Part shown: piece after piece, positions 34,491-46,882 of the stretch
Layout: each line of letters starts with the position of its first letter
How positions within the stretch are numbered: position 1 is the first letter of the stretch
Assembly (NCBI RefSeq): GCF_018294505.1
Contig: NC_057804.1
Location: 247,861,099 to 247,925,098, forward strand
Reading direction: 5' to 3'
Source of the DNA: Triticum aestivum
Taxonomy: Eukaryota; Streptophyta; Magnoliopsida; Poales; Poaceae
DNA length: 64,000 bases
Notes under the pieces: model-generated
Told to the model about the DNA's origin: nothing
Database searches by the model: none
Seen by the model: only the letters and a program-made list of their open reading frames with translations
Made by a program: the position numbers and the translations under genes

Positions 34491-37400
34491 TCACATGACA
34501 TTTGAGGATTCCAAGATATTTAGCTCACACCACAACTTGCAAAACCTTTTCTCATCCAAGGGCTTTGTGAAGATATCAGCCAATTGCTCTTCAGTTTTGA
34601 CGTGAATGATATCAATATCTTCCTTCATGACATGATCTCTGAGAAAGTGATGACGAATTTCAATGTGCTTTGTCTTCGAGTGCTGAACTGGGTTGTTGGC
34701 AATCTTGATGGCGCTCTCATTGTCACATTAGAGTGGCACATTCTTCAGGTGCATACCATAGTCCTTGAGAGTTTGCTTCATCCAGAGAAGCTGAGCACAA
34801 CAAGATCCAGTAGCAATGTATTCAGATTGAGCAATGGAGAGAGATACACAGTTCTGCTTCTTTGAAGACCAACAGACAATAGATCGTCCCAGAAAGTGAC
34901 ATGTGCCTGATGTGGACTTGCGATCAACCATGTCACCAGCATAATCAGCATCTGATAATCCAACTAGATCAAACTCCGAGCCCTTTGGATACCATAATCC
35001 TAGTGTTGGGGTGTAAGCCAAATATCGAAGAATTCGCTTCACAGCTAAGTGATGCGATTCCTTTGGTGCCGCTTGGAATCGGGCACACATGCAAATACTA
35101 AGCATTATATCTGGCCTAGATGCACATAAATAAAGTAAAGAACCAATCATGGAGCGGTATACCTTTTGATCGAACTCTTTACCATTGGCATCGGGACCCA
35201 GATGACTTTTGGTTGGCATTGGCGTCGTGTATCCTTTGCAGTCTTGCATTCCAAACTTCTTCAGGCAATCTTTGAGGTATTTTTCTTGAGATATGAAGAT
35301 GTCGCTGCGTTGCTATCGGATTTGGAGACCCAGAAAGAACTTTAGCTCACCCATCATGGACATCTGATATTTCTCTCTCATCATGTGACCAAACTCATCA
35401 CTGTATTTCTTGTTAGTGCAGCCGAAGATAATGTCATCCACATAGATTTGGCACACGAACAGTTCACCATCATATGTCTTTGTGAAGAGTGTAGGATCTA
35501 GTGAACTAGGTTTGAAGCCTTTGCTCTTCAGGAAGTCTTTGAGTGTGTCATACCAAGCACGAGGGGCTTGTTTGAGGCCATACAATGCCTTGTTGAGCTT
35601 GTATACCATATCAGGATGTTCTGTATCTTCAAAGCCAGGAGGTTGTGCAACATATACTTCTTCTTCAATCTTTCCATTTAGAAAGGCACTCTTCACATCC
35701 ATTTGATACAGAAGGATGTTGTGATGATTTGCCTAGGCTAGCAGTATGCAAATAGCTTCAAGCCTAGCCGCCGGAGCAAATGTTTCATCGAAGTCAATCC
35801 CTTCCACTTGAGTGTATCCTTGAGAAACGAGATGAGCCTTGTTTCTGACAACTTGACCATGCTCATCTTGCTTGTTGCGATATATCCATTTGGTGCCAAT
35901 GATATTGTGCTTACGAGGATCGGGACACTTGACCAATTCCCACACATTGTTTAGCTCGAACTATTGAAGCTCCTCTTGCATGGCTTGAATCCAATCGGGT
36001 TTCATGAAGGCTTTAGCAACTTTCTTGGGTTCTGAGATTGAGACGAATGCAAAATGCCCACAGAAATTGGTTAGCTGTGTTGCTCTTTGAGTAGCTCTTG
36101 AATGAGTGAGTGGACCAGGTGCATTGATGTTGTCAATTATCTTCTCAATCTGTACTTCATTTGCAACACGAGGATGAACAGGACGAAGATTTTGCTCTTG
36201 CTGATCAATGTCATCATTTGGGGGATTGTCTTCAGGCTGAGCATTATCTTTAGGTTGATTAGGTGCAGAAATGATAAGTTCCTCTTCAGTCTGAGCCTTA
36301 GACGGTATGATCTCTCCAATTCCCATCTACTTGATTGATTCACTTGGAGGTACTTCATCTAGCACATTTGGCAGGTGCTCTCTTTGCGAGCTGTTAGTCT
36401 CATCGAACCACACATCCACAGTCTCAACCACTTTATAGTGAAAGAGGTTGAAGACTCTGTATGAGTGCGAATCCTTTCCATAACTAAGCACAAAACCTTC
36501 ATGTGCTTTCGGTGCAAATTTTGAAGTGTGATGTGGATCCTTGATACAACACCTAGCACCAAATACTCTTAAATAGCTTACATTTGGCTTCTTACCAGTT
36601 AGGAGTTCATAGGATGTTTTCTTCAGAAGCTCGTGAAGATAAACACGGTTGATGATGTGGCATGCAGTATCAATGGCTTCAGGCCAGAACTTCCGTGGAG
36701 TCTTGTACTCATCGAGCATCGTTCGGGCCATCTCAATAAGGGTTCTGTTCTTGCGCTCCACGATGCCATTCTGCTAAGGTGTGTACGGAGCAGAGAACTC
36801 ATGAGTGATGCCCATAGTATCCAGATGAAGGTCGAGGCTTGTGTTCTTGAACTGAGTGTCGTTGTCACTTCTGATATGCTTGATCTTGACGCCATAGTTC
36901 GTCATGGCATGATTGGCAAAGCGTCTGAAGACATCCTGTACTTCATTCTTGTAGAGGATTATATGCACCCAAGTATATCTAGAGTAATCATCAACAATGA
37001 CAAAGCTATAGAGGCAGGCAGTGGTAGTGAGAGTAGAGTAGTGAGTAGGGCCAAATAAGTCCATGTGTAGCAGCTCAAAGGGTTGAGATGTAGTCATGAT
37101 TGTCTTCGAGGGATGCTTGGCCCTAGTCATCTTTCTAGCTTCGCAGGCACCACATAGATGATCCTTCCTGAACTTTACGCCTTCGATGCCCACGACATGC
37201 TTCTTCTTTGCGAGAGCGTGCAAGTTCCTCATGCCAACTTGCCCTAGCCTTCGATGCCAAAGCCAGCACTCGGAAGCTTTTGCTAGAAGACATACGGCCA
37301 TCTGTGGTCCTGCTGAGAAATCTACCATGTACAGATCATCTTTCTGATACCCTTCAAAGACTAGAGACTTGCCAGATTCCATTAGTACAAGGCAACGATA

Positions 37401-37676
37401 CTTTCCAAATAGCACAGTCATGTTTAAGTCACAAAGCATTGAGACAGACATTAAGTTGAAACCAAGGGATTCAACAAGCATCACTTTATCCATGTGCTGA
37501 TCCCTTGATATTGCAACTCTACCTAGACCCAATACCTTGCTTTTACCAGTGTCAGCAAATGTGATGTGACTCTTCTCTAATGGACGTAGCATTGAATCCA
37601 TCAGAAGACTTCGATCACCAGTCATGTGGTTAGTGCATCCACTGTCCATAATCCATTTTGAAGTATGAGGTGTCAT
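34491..37676 (-). pseudogene. Copia pol of element K: protease, integrase, reverse transcriptase, RNase H
   Basis: One reading frame of 1,062 codons runs without frameshift to TGA at 34491-34493 but holds six in-frame stops: 36774, 36327, 35961, 35733 and 35313 (all TAG) and 34728 (TAA), given as lowest coordinates. Domains in order are the protease motif DSGCTNHMT (near 37645), GAG-pre-integrase WLWHRRLGQ..H and C-x2-C (near 37250-37140), the integrase core (HMDLFGP near 37065, RSDNDTQF near 36860, IVERKN near 36755), reverse transcriptase ([10 protein letters not shown] 35702, YVDDIIFG near 35440) and RNase H (SDADYAGD near 34945, the end at KLWCELN). This order is diagnostic of Copia. It cannot make an active polyprotein. 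Confidence 0.9.
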
Positions 37677-39171
37677 AGCCTACAGTGCAGTTTGGGGGAT
37701 AGGCTTCACCAAGCGAGTTGTGAAGCATAAACATTTGACGTACAAGTGGAACATGGAAATTCAGATCTTGGTTAGGATAGATAGGATGAGTGTCAAGGAA
37801 TCCCAGAATGAAATACTTAGTAAGACCATTTAGGCATTTTATCTTGCGCCCCATAAGATGTTTAAGGTCCCCAGCATTAGCATTGGACGCCTTTGATTTC
37901 CGGCTGGAGACCTTTCCCTGCAAAAGAGAGTTAAGTTTTCTTAACCACCCACATTTTCAGGGGTGGCTTAGAAGCAATGAGTCTAAGTGCAGCATCTGAG
38001 AACTTCGGCTTTGGAGCCCTAGTAAATAGCCTTGCAGGAGGTGAATAATACTCATAGGAATAAGCAGAGAAGTTCTTAGTTCAATGAACATAGCAGTCTG
38101 AAGAAACACGCTCATATTCATGTGTCTGAGTATGATTTCCCTGCAAAACATTGACGTTAGGGTGACTCAGATGAGTCCTCGGTCTGTATGAAGCTTTTGG
38201 AACATATGAAGCCTTTGCTATGGGGTTTGTCTTCTTCACAGGTGGTGTCATGATGACTTCCACTGGAAGATTCTCAAGACAACTTTTGGGTACCCATATC
38301 TTCTTCATAGGTGGCCCATTACTGCATTTAGTACCAATATACCTGGCAAACACTTCGCCATTCTGATTCTTAAACAGTTTATAGTTTGCAAGTGAAACCA
38401 AATAAGGTGGATGGATCTACTAAAGGTTCCTTTGCAGCAACCCATGTGGTTTTGGGGTACTGCTCAGGCTTCGAGTACGACCCATCAACATTCATTTTCC
38501 TCTCGAACCCAACACCCTCTTTCCTAGGGTTTCAGTTTAGAATCTGCTTTTTGAGGACATCACATAATGTCTGATGCCCTTTGAGACTTTTGTACATCCC
38601 TGTCTCAAGCAGTGTCTTCAACCTAGCATTCTCATCAGCAATAGTAGTGGTATCCTCAGCAGAGGGGTTAGTTACCACATTGGCAGTTGAAGATATTGCA
38701 ACAGGAGTAGCAGTAGAACATTCAGCAACAGAGGCAACGTTATCACGCTCAATGCATTTTAGACATGGTGGTTCAAATCCTTCCTGAGCAGAACTGATCT
38801 GTTGAGCGCGAAGTGACTCGTTCTCTTTTTGAAGATCTTCACAAATCGCTCTCAATTTCTCAAGATCTTGCTTCCTTTGATGATAATCGTAGGAAAGCTT
38901 TTCATGAGTTGTTGTGAGCATTTCATGATGACTTTCAAGTTCTTCGTACTTAACATGAACATTTTTTATGTCTTCAATTAAGGACTGAGAACGGGTCATT
39001 TCCGCGTCCAACAGGTTATCGCTTTTGTATAACAGTTTTTGAATATGTTCCATAGCTTTCTGTTGTTTAGTTGCAATTTTAGCAAGTGTTTTGTAACTAG
39101 GTTTGGATTCACCATCAGAGTCATCTTCACTTGATGTTTCAAAGTAGGCATCGCGTGATTTTACCTAGGCA
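37677..39171 (-). pseudogene. gag/pol linker and coiled-coil part of K gag, downstream of the CACTA insert
   Basis: Frames at 38532-39053 encode a heptad-rich stretch (LLYKSDNLLDAEMTRSQSL, ENESLRAQQISSAQE) and a C-x2-C motif PCLKC. Further pieces (38081-38401, 37630-37923) contain GTKCSNGPPMKKIWVPKS and a short pre-protease linker. These are typical of the long gag of Triticeae Copia elements. The frames do not connect without shifts or stops. Element L splits this part from the zinc-knuckle part. Confidence 0.7.
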
Positions 39172-39787
39172 CACTACTAGGAAAATGCCTATAGATAGAA
39201 GTTTACCAGTAGCGTTTGTTTGCAACCCAACGCTACTAGTAGTTAGTAGTAGCGCTGGCTGCAAACAGCGCTATTGGTATATGTTAGCAGCAACGCTTGT
39301 TACCTGGGCCCACGCTACTACTAAGTGTAACACACCACACCCCCTGGTCCAAAAATAGCAGCAGCGCCTGTCCTCCGACCAGCGCTACTGCTAGTATAGT
39401 ATCTATAGCGCCTGTTCTACTAAGCATGCTACTGGTAATTTTTCTATGTATAACATTTTACCAGTAGCGTGTGTTTCTGGCCAGCGCTATAAGTAGTGCA
39501 ACCCTAGCTGTAGATATTTTGCAAGCTGCCATAGCAGTAGCGCCTGTTGGTGACCCGCGCTACTGCTATGCCCGCCAGCCACCTACCACCTTTCCCCTTC
39601 TTCCTCACCTCTCTTCTTCCCCCTTCCTTTCTCCCCCTTTCCTCGCACCTTGCTTGTTCCTTTCAATGCTCCCCCACCACCACCCCTCCATTAGAGCCCT
39701 CCCTCCCGCACTGTAGCAGTAGCGCGCCCACCCATGCTACTAATAGCCAAATAACCAGCACTACTAATAAGGGTTTTCCTAGTAGTG
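39172..39787. mobile_element. CACTA element L, 616 bp, non-autonomous, inserted in K gag
   Basis: The terminal inverted repeats begin CACTACTAGGAAAA (39172-39185) and end TTTTCCTAGTAGTG (39774-39787), a 14-bp perfect match. The 3-bp target-site duplication GCA is exact (39169-39171 and 39788-39790). Subterminal parts hold many copies of a CAGTAGCGC / GCGCTACTG motif in both orientations, a usual feature for CACTA transposase binding. No coding capacity. Confidence 0.9.
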
Positions 39788-41045
39788 GCATCACGTGCCA
39801 TGAAGCAGTAGGTGGGAGCCGAGTCGTCCTTATCATTATCATCAGCATTGGTGACGGAGCCATTGTCTTTAGTGTTGAATATGGACTTGGCAACGTAGGC
39901 TGTAGCTAGAGCCAGACTCGCAACACCAGAGTCGGACTCCTCCTCAGACTCCACCTCCGCCTCCTCAGAAGCAGACTCCTCCTCTGAATCCATCTCCTTG
40001 CCAACAAAAGCACGAGCCTTGCCAGATGAGCTCTTCTTGTGTGATGAAGACTTGGAAGAAGACTTGGAAGGAGACTTTGAGGATTTCTTCTTCTCCTTGT
40101 CATCAGAATCATATTCTTTGCTCTTCTTCTTCTTCTTCTCATTGTCCCACTGTGGACACTCAGAGATGTAGTGACCAGGTTTCTTGCACTTGTGGCAGGT
40201 TCTCTTCTTGTGGTCATGTGTGGAAGCTTCATCATTTCTTGAGGTGGATCGTGAAGACTTTCTGAAGCCTTTCTTCTTGGTGAATTTCTGGAACTTCTTC
40301 ACAAGCATAGCAAGCTCCTTTCCAATGTCTTAAGGATCACCAGAACTGCAGTTGGATTCTTCTTCAGATGAGGAAACAGCCTTTGCCTTCAAAGCGCGAG
40401 TTCGGCCATAGTTGGGGCCATAGATATCTCATTTCTCAGATAGCTAAAACTCATGTGTGTTGAGCCTCTCAAGTATGTCAGACGGATCGAGAGTCTTGAA
40501 GTCAGGGCATTCTTGAATCATCAGGGCTAAGATGTCAAATGAGCTATCAAGTGATCTCAGTAGTGTCTTGACTATTTCATGCTTTGTGATCTCAGTGGCG
40601 CCGAGTACTTGGACCTCATTTGTGATATCAGTGAGGCGATCAAATGTGAGTTGGACGTTCTCGTTGTCGTGTCTCTTGAAGCGGTTGAAGAGGTTGCGAG
40701 AACACTGATCCTTTGATCTTGCTAAGTTGAGACGCCGTCATTGACCTTGGAGAGCCAGTCCCAGCCTAGCTTCGATGTTTCCAGAGCACTCACACGGCCA
40801 TACTGTCCTTTGGTCAGATAACCATAGATGATGTTCTTGGCAGTAGAGTCCAGTTGAATGAACTTCTTGACATCAGCAGGGGTGACACCTTCACCAGTCT
40901 TGGGAACGCCATTCTTGACGACATACCACAGATCGACATCAATGGCTTCAAGATGCATGCGCATCTTATTCTTCCAGTGGGGATACTCAGTGCCATCGAA
41001 GATGGGGCACGCAGCGGAGACTTTGATTATCCCTGTAGTCGACAT
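39788..41045 (-). pseudogene. gag of Copia element K, N-terminal and zinc-knuckle part
   Basis: ATG 41045 opens an N-terminal gag domain (CPIFDGTEYPHWKNKMRMHL, then LSKVNDGVST), ended near 40722 by a stop. The remaining UBN2-like part is readable with a shift. The zinc knuckle CHKCKKPGHYISEC (C-x2-C-x4-H-x4-C) lies at about 40159-40200, followed by Lys/Ser-rich and acidic low-complexity sequence. The frame is cut by CACTA element L. Gag packages element RNA; the knuckle binds nucleic acid. Confidence 0.85.
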
Positions 41046-41097
41046 AGCTAAAACTCCAGGTGGTTAAACCGAATCACACAGAACAAGGGAGTACCTT

Positions 41098-41111
41098 GCT
41101 CTGATACCAAT
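41098..41111 (-). other. Primer-binding site of element K
   Basis: The complement reads TTGGTATCAGAGC next to the 5' LTR, the standard plant Copia primer site complementary to initiator tRNA-Met. Confidence 0.85.
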
Positions 41112-42443
41112 TGAAAGAGCTAGTTATTGACTAGAGGGAGGTGAATAGGCGGTTTTTATAAAAGTCTTCAAAATATGGGAGTTTCGAAGACAAACAATAG
41201 AAATGACACTATTCGTATGCAGCGGAAGGTAGACTACACTAGACAGGCCATAGTCAAGTATTCAATGAAGTGAAAGCATGAAGACTATCAGCATATAGAT
41301 AGTAAGGATCAAGATGGAAGATAGTATGAAGCCAATCAGGACATGTAGTCACACAGTGAAGTCAAACAGATAATGCTAGCAGGCGATGACTTCATGAAGA
41401 AAAACTGTAAGTAAAGAGAAGTGAGAGATAGAACCAGTAGCTTCGGGAGGATAGAGATTTGTTCGACCAGTTCCAGTTGCTGAGACAACTGTACGTCTGG
41501 TTAGGGAGGCTGAGATTCAACTCAGAAGACCGCGTCTTCACCTTATTACCCTTGAGCTAAGGACACCTAGTCCCCGCCGAATCACTCTGGTAAGTCTTCA
41601 AGGTAGACTTCCAAACCTTCACAGACTTCGTTCACCGGCAATCCACAATGACTCTTGGATGCTCAAAACGCGACGCTTAACTGGCTGGAGGATTCACAGT
41701 CCTCAAGTGTAACAAGTCTTTAGATCACGTGGATAGAAAGACTTCAGTGATGCCAAACACTCTTTGGGATCAGGGTGGTTTGGGCTTTGTCCTTGCAAGG
41801 ATTCTCTCTCAAATGCTTCAGACGTGGGTTGCTCTCAAACGACAAAAGCCGTGCACTAGCTCGGAGCAGCCACCAATTTATGGTGTAGGGGGTGGGCTAT
41901 TTATAGCAACTGGGCAACCCGACTTGATATGTCCAAAATGACCCTAGGTCACTAAGGAACTGACACCTGTCCCAACGGTCAGATTTAAAAACACGCGGCA
42001 ACTTACTTGGGCTACAAGTAAAGCTGACTCATCTGACTCTGGATAAGATTTACTCTCATTGTCTTCGCTCGAAGACATAAGTTTAGGTTGAGCATCACTT
42101 CAGTCACTCTGGCTTTGTTCACTTCGACCCCACTTAACAGTGTGGTGGTTCCTATGACTCAACAAAGAAGAAAAGGAAACAACGAAATAACTAAGTCTTC
42201 GCGCTCCATAGTCTTCATGCAATGTCTTCTCATGTCATAGTCTTCAAGGTGAATAGCTTCACAGACCACCATTGTCTTCAATGTCTTCACACATTTTTAG
42301 GGGTCATCTCTGATAGGTAAACCGAATCAATGAGGGACTACTACCTGTGTTATCCTGCAATTCTCACAAACACATTAGTCCCTCAACCAGGTTTGTCGTC
42401 AATCCTCCAAAACCAACTAGGGGTGGCACTAGATGCACTTACA
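41112..42443 (-). repeat. 5' LTR of Copia element K (1,332 bp)
   Basis: Plus-strand ends TGAAAGAGCTAG and GATGCACTTACA. Pairs with 27031-28363. Confidence 0.9.
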
Positions 42444-42448
42444 ACATC

Positions 42449-42892
42449 CTTTTCTTTTTCCTCTCCTGCAGAATCTCTCCTCATTGAGGATTTCCAATCA
42501 CTCTTGCAATAGTTTTCCTGAGCCTTCTTTTCTTTTCCTTCCATTAGCATCTTCTCTGGCTCAAGAGTAAATTCCATTGTCTCTTGTGTTGATGCTCTAG
42601 CCTTAAACATGGGCACTCTCTTGGCAAGTGCTTTCTTGTGCTGACCTGGCTTGGTGGTAGCAGCAACACCATATTCTTTCTTGAGCACCTTCTTCTTTGA
42701 AGGCACTTCCTCAACTTCAAAATCCTCATCCTCTAAATCTGAGGTTTTCTTCTTTATCTGCCTAGTTGTTGCCTTAGGAAGGTTACTGGGAGTGCTCCTG
42801 CTCCCCTCATCATAGCTGCCAGAGGGACTAGTGCTCTCACTCATATTCATCTACTCCACAGAATTGTTCTGGCTGTCACTTTGATCAGACAT
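42449..42892 (-). pseudogene. Extra ORF of element J, first part, interrupted by K
   Basis: The best start is ATG at 42892 (MSDQSDSQNNSVE), followed by TAG at codon 14 and then an open frame from 42850. It encodes a Lys/Glu-rich protein (DLEDEDFEVEEVPSKKKVLKK, MEFTLEPEKMLMEGKEKK), apparently disordered. K is inserted at 42444-42448, and the protein continues at 27030-25978. An acceptor-like TTCACAG lies shortly upstream, so the leader may contain an intron. The family is not recognised. Confidence 0.5.
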
Positions 42893-44629
42893 ACTGCCAC
42901 CGCAAACTGTGAGTTGACCCTGTGAATAGTTATTGATGAGATAGAGTGGATGAGCATAACAAAGTGCAGAGTTTTTCAAAACAAATGAGTTAAAAACTTA
43001 GTTTTACTTTTCCACAGAAAGCATTTCTGAGCTACCGATTTGTTAAACTCGGTGACACCGAAGCAACTTTGGAGTCTAAACTAGTGGAATCAGTTAGACC
43101 GAGACACAGTTTCGTGACTCCGAGATTGCTAGGGTTTCACGAAGTCCTAAACTCGGTCACACCGATTTGCAAGTTTCGGCCAGGCCGGCAATTACAAGTG
43201 CAATAGCCTAAGCCAAATCGGTGAGACCGATTTCTACAACTCGGTCAGTCTGAGATGAGTTCGGCAGAAACCTAACCCTAAATTTGGAGTTAAAACTAAT
43301 CTAAAGGAAGTCTTCTCTGGATAGATTGATCTTATACTTGGAAAGAAACATGGCATTGTCTTTGTGCTAAGAATCAGAAGTAAAGAATTGCACAAAGAGT
43401 TGAACTCATATCCTAACTTGGCGATGAGCTTGCTAAGGCGACAATGGAGGTGAAGATTTCCGTAGACGGTGACGGAGACCAGCGGTGGGAGGTCGCTGGC
43501 GATGAGAGGATGATCTGGAGACCCGAGTCGGTAGAGCAGGACACGCGCGGGTGAAAAGGTTTCGGAGAAATTTCCAAAATTTTACCCGTCGGTATATATA
43601 TCCCGACCCTGTCGGTGTGACCGAGTGGAACAACTCGGTGGCACCGATATGCAGAACCGCAAGTGGTTACTGCAACTCGATGTGAATGAAAGGTTCTAAT
43701 TTGTTGCACCGAGATTGAAAGACTAGATCAACTCAGTGAACTCGTTATGTCCGAAAAGGATGAATCGGTCAGACCGAAATGCACAGAGAGGTTTTGGAAG
43801 TTTAAGTCTATGACGAATTGGTGACTCTGAGTGCTCCTCACCCAGAGGGTTTGAATTTGACTTGTTCAAATTTTTTGATGTAGCATGAACAGAGTTTGAG
43901 ATGAGAAAATCATAGATAGCTTGAGGAAGTTCTTAGGCATTCTTTTCCATCCATTTGGCAAAAGAATAAGAGCCAGACAATCAAAACAACAAATGGATAT
44001 CCTTGAATGAGAAAAGTATGCATTCAACATGCTCACACAATAAAATGGCAAATGAAATATGTGGCAAAGCATGCACAATCACTCTAGCATCTATCAAGCA
44101 ATTTGCGATGACTATGTCATATATATATATGAGTATATTGACTTAGGAGTCAAATGAGAGCATTTGATCACAGGTCATACTCATTGTTTAAGCACAAGTG
44201 GGGTTACCACTTTTACATAAAGCATTGTTGTGTTCACACCATTAGAGTTTCTTTAGCCCAATTCTTAGAGTAAAGCTCCCCCTAGATGTGATATCCCCTC
44301 TAAGAGGGATGAACTAACCTTGGGTTTTTGTCAATGATGACTTCATGTAGGTGTTGAAGATGTGGACGCTCATTGTTGATGTAGATCATTTGGAGCAATC
44401 CATTGTAGTGAGTTGCACTTTTAATACCTACATGGGTTAGTCCCACAAGGAACAAACAATGATATCCATAGACATAGAGTGAAGCACACACATGATGATG
44501 TCCATGAAAGCATTAGATTACATTGTCCCTTGTCTTACCAACAAGAGGGTTTGTGACTCCTTGAACTAGTGCAAGATGTGGAAGTTGTTTGCACTTGTCC
44601 TTTGCCAAAATGAATATGAGTGAAGAATG
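42893..44629. other. Internal noncoding region of element J with a second palindrome array
   Basis: TCGGT-N3-ACCGA type palindromes recur at about 43050-43250 and 43613-43770 on either side of a TATA-like TATATATA (43593-43600). No gene is supported in 43801-44629, which is A/T-rich. Confidence 0.6.
43593..43600 (-). promoter_or_regulatory. TATA-like box inside element J, upstream of the extra ORF
   Basis: TATATATA in GGGATATATATACC on the minus strand, about 700 bases before the ATG at 42892, with palindromes just upstream (43613 on), as in the J LTR promoter. Confidence 0.4.
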
Positions 44630-46798
44630 TTGGTGGAGTCACCCTTAGGAACTCCCTAGTTCTTCTTCTTCGGGATCCACGTCATCTTGATGGGAATCCT
44701 TGGGGTTGTAGCTGTACTTGATGAAGTAGAACTTGATGTAGTCTTGGGAACCCACTTGACCAAGGCCTTTGGAGCATCTTCAAATGCATCAATCTCCTCT
44801 TCAAGCTTGTCCTTGCTTTTTATCTTATGGTCTTGTGGTGGAAGATCATCTTGAGCTTTTGTTCTTTGAAGGAAGTAGGATCATACTTCTCTTGTTGAGG
44901 AACAAACTTTGTCCTGGGGTATTAATCTTCTTCCCACTCAACTCCATTGGTGTTGAACTTTCGTTCAAAACCAACTCCTTCATTCTTTTGGTGCCTTCCT
45001 TGCTTGAGTACAATTTCTTCAAATTGTTTACTTCCGGTAAGGCTCTTGTAAACACCTTTCTCTATAATTCCCTTCAATAAGCTATTTTATTGCTCAAGTG
45101 TAACTTGGCTAAGAGAATCATTAGTGGAATCAAGAGAACTACTAGAAGCAATAATATTGGATTTAGCATGATTATTGTTACTACTAGAAGAAGAATCTTT
45201 CTTACTCTTGTTGCTAGATTTTACTTGTGGCATGTAAGTAGAAAAGAGTAAATGCTTGGCGATGTAAGGAGAACTTTTCTTCTGAAGATCATCATTGACG
45301 GCTTTTAAGAACCCATGTTCTTGCTCAAGATTGAGCTTCTCGAAGTGTAGCTTCTCATGAGTTTTTAAAATTTCTCGATGATCTTCTAAAGTAGTTTAAT
45401 GAGCTAACTTAAGAGTGTTTAGTTCTTTAGTTAGACGCTCAATCTCCTTCTTATCATTATCATTCGTTTCATCTAGATTAGCATGATTAATAGCATTTTC
45501 ATCATAGTATTCATCACTAGAGTTTTCAACAAGTAAATAATCATCACCTAGCAAATCATCTTCAGCACTATTGAAATAAACATACTCGGGGTGTGATACC
45601 TTGGGGCCTTTAGCCATGAAGCATCTTACAATTCCTTCATTTGGTGAATCAAATATGTCATAGGAGTTGGTTGATACAAGTGCTAGACCGGCAACACCTT
45701 CATCTTGAGTATATTCGGAGTCGGAGTGATGACTTCTCTCGGAGTGGTGGTCGGAGTCGGAGCTGGATACCCGTTTACCAATATGAGCTTGATGTCTTCG
45801 TTTTGTGTAGCTCCTTGATGACTTGTCCTTCCTTTCCGAATCCTTGCTTCTTCGAGAGGTTCTTCGTTCATAGCGATCATATCTACTCCTTCTATCTCTT
45901 GGAGGTGATTCTTCCCTTTTGCTTCTCCTTTTAGGTGAGTCTTCTCTTCTTTTGTAGGGAGCCATACACTCATTAGAGTAGTGTCTGGATCTTCCACAAG
46001 TGTAGCAATTTTGCTCACGACTAGAAGATCTTTTGTCATTGTAGGACCTTGACTTGGAACTTCTTTCCTTGCTTCTACTATTGTAGAATTTGTTGAAGTT
46101 CTTCACCATTAAGCTCAATTCTTCATTGAAGGCTTGTTTCCCATTTGATGATGTAGGAGCATCACATGAGGCTTTGTAAGCACCACTAGACTCGTTGTGA
46201 AGCTCTTCTTTATCCTTGAGTGGCATCTCATGAGCAAGAATTCTTCCAATGACTTCGGTTGGCTTGAGATCTTTGTAGTTTGGAATCATTTGGATCAAAG
46301 TGCACATGATATCATATTTTCGGTCATCTCTTCACTTCCTAAGCCAGCAATCTCATTTGTGATGAGAGCAAGTCTAGAGTACATTTCAACGACACCTTCA
46401 CCATCCTTCATTTTGAACTTGTCAAGGTGACTTTAAAGCACATCCAACTTGGATTCCTTGACAGAGTCGGTACCTTCATGCATATCAATCAAAGTACCCC
46501 AAATTTCCTTTGCATTCTCAAGATGTCTGATTTTATTGAATTCTTCGGGGCACAATCCGTTGAAGAGGATATCGCAAGCTTGAGCATTGTATTGCAACAT
46601 CCTCAATTCTTCCGCGGTAGCTTAATGATTCGGTTCTCTCCCATCGAAGAATTCACCTTGCAAACCAATACACATAATAGCCCAAACGGCGGGGTTATGT
46701 TCAAGAATATGCATTTTCATCTTATGTTTCCAACTAGCAAAATTAGTACCATCAAAGTAAGGACCTCTACGGTGGTAATTTCCCTCGCTGGACACCAT
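44630..46798 (-). pseudogene. gag of element J
   Basis: ATG near 46798 (MVSSEGNYHRRG, then PYFDGTNFASWKHKMKMHI, a DUF4219/UBN2-like start) reads through a gag region with stops near 46622 and 46431. A 303-codon open frame (46307-45396) contains the zinc knuckle CYTCGRSRHYSNEC (C-x2-C-x4-H-x4-C, near 46000). An Arg/Ser-rich stretch and a coiled coil (KKEIERLTKELNTL) follow. Further fragments extend to about 44630. This is a Copia-type gag; no pol follows it. Confidence 0.75.
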
Positions 46799-46866
46799 AC
46801 TCTCCTAGGTTGTGAAACCAAGGCTATGATCACCAAAGCTATGGAAATCAAGGCAAATGGAGACCA

Positions 46867-46881
46867 AAGCTCTGATATCAC
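46867..46881 (-). other. Primer-binding site of element J
   Basis: The complement reads GTGATATCAGAGCTT next to the 5' LTR, one change from the common GGTATCAGAGC initiator tRNA-Met site. Confidence 0.75.
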
Positions 46882-46882
46882 T

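Larger units (their letters stand above)
27031..42443 (-). mobile_element. Copia element K with full gag-pol remnant and a long extra region, nested in J
   Basis: LTRs at 27031-28363 (3') and 41112-42443 (5') are flanked by GCATC (27026-27030) and ACATC (42444-42448), a target-site duplication with one transition. The primer site (complement of CTCTGATACCAA, 41099-41110) and polypurine tract fix minus orientation. In order it carries gag, protease, integrase, reverse transcriptase and RNase H, as in Copia, then about 5.6 kb of extra sense-strand sequence before the 3' LTR. Net length without the CACTA insert is about 14.8 kb, very long for Copia. Long coiled-coil gag and extra 3' coding resemble the Sirevirus/Maximus lineage; that is inference. 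Confidence 0.9.
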
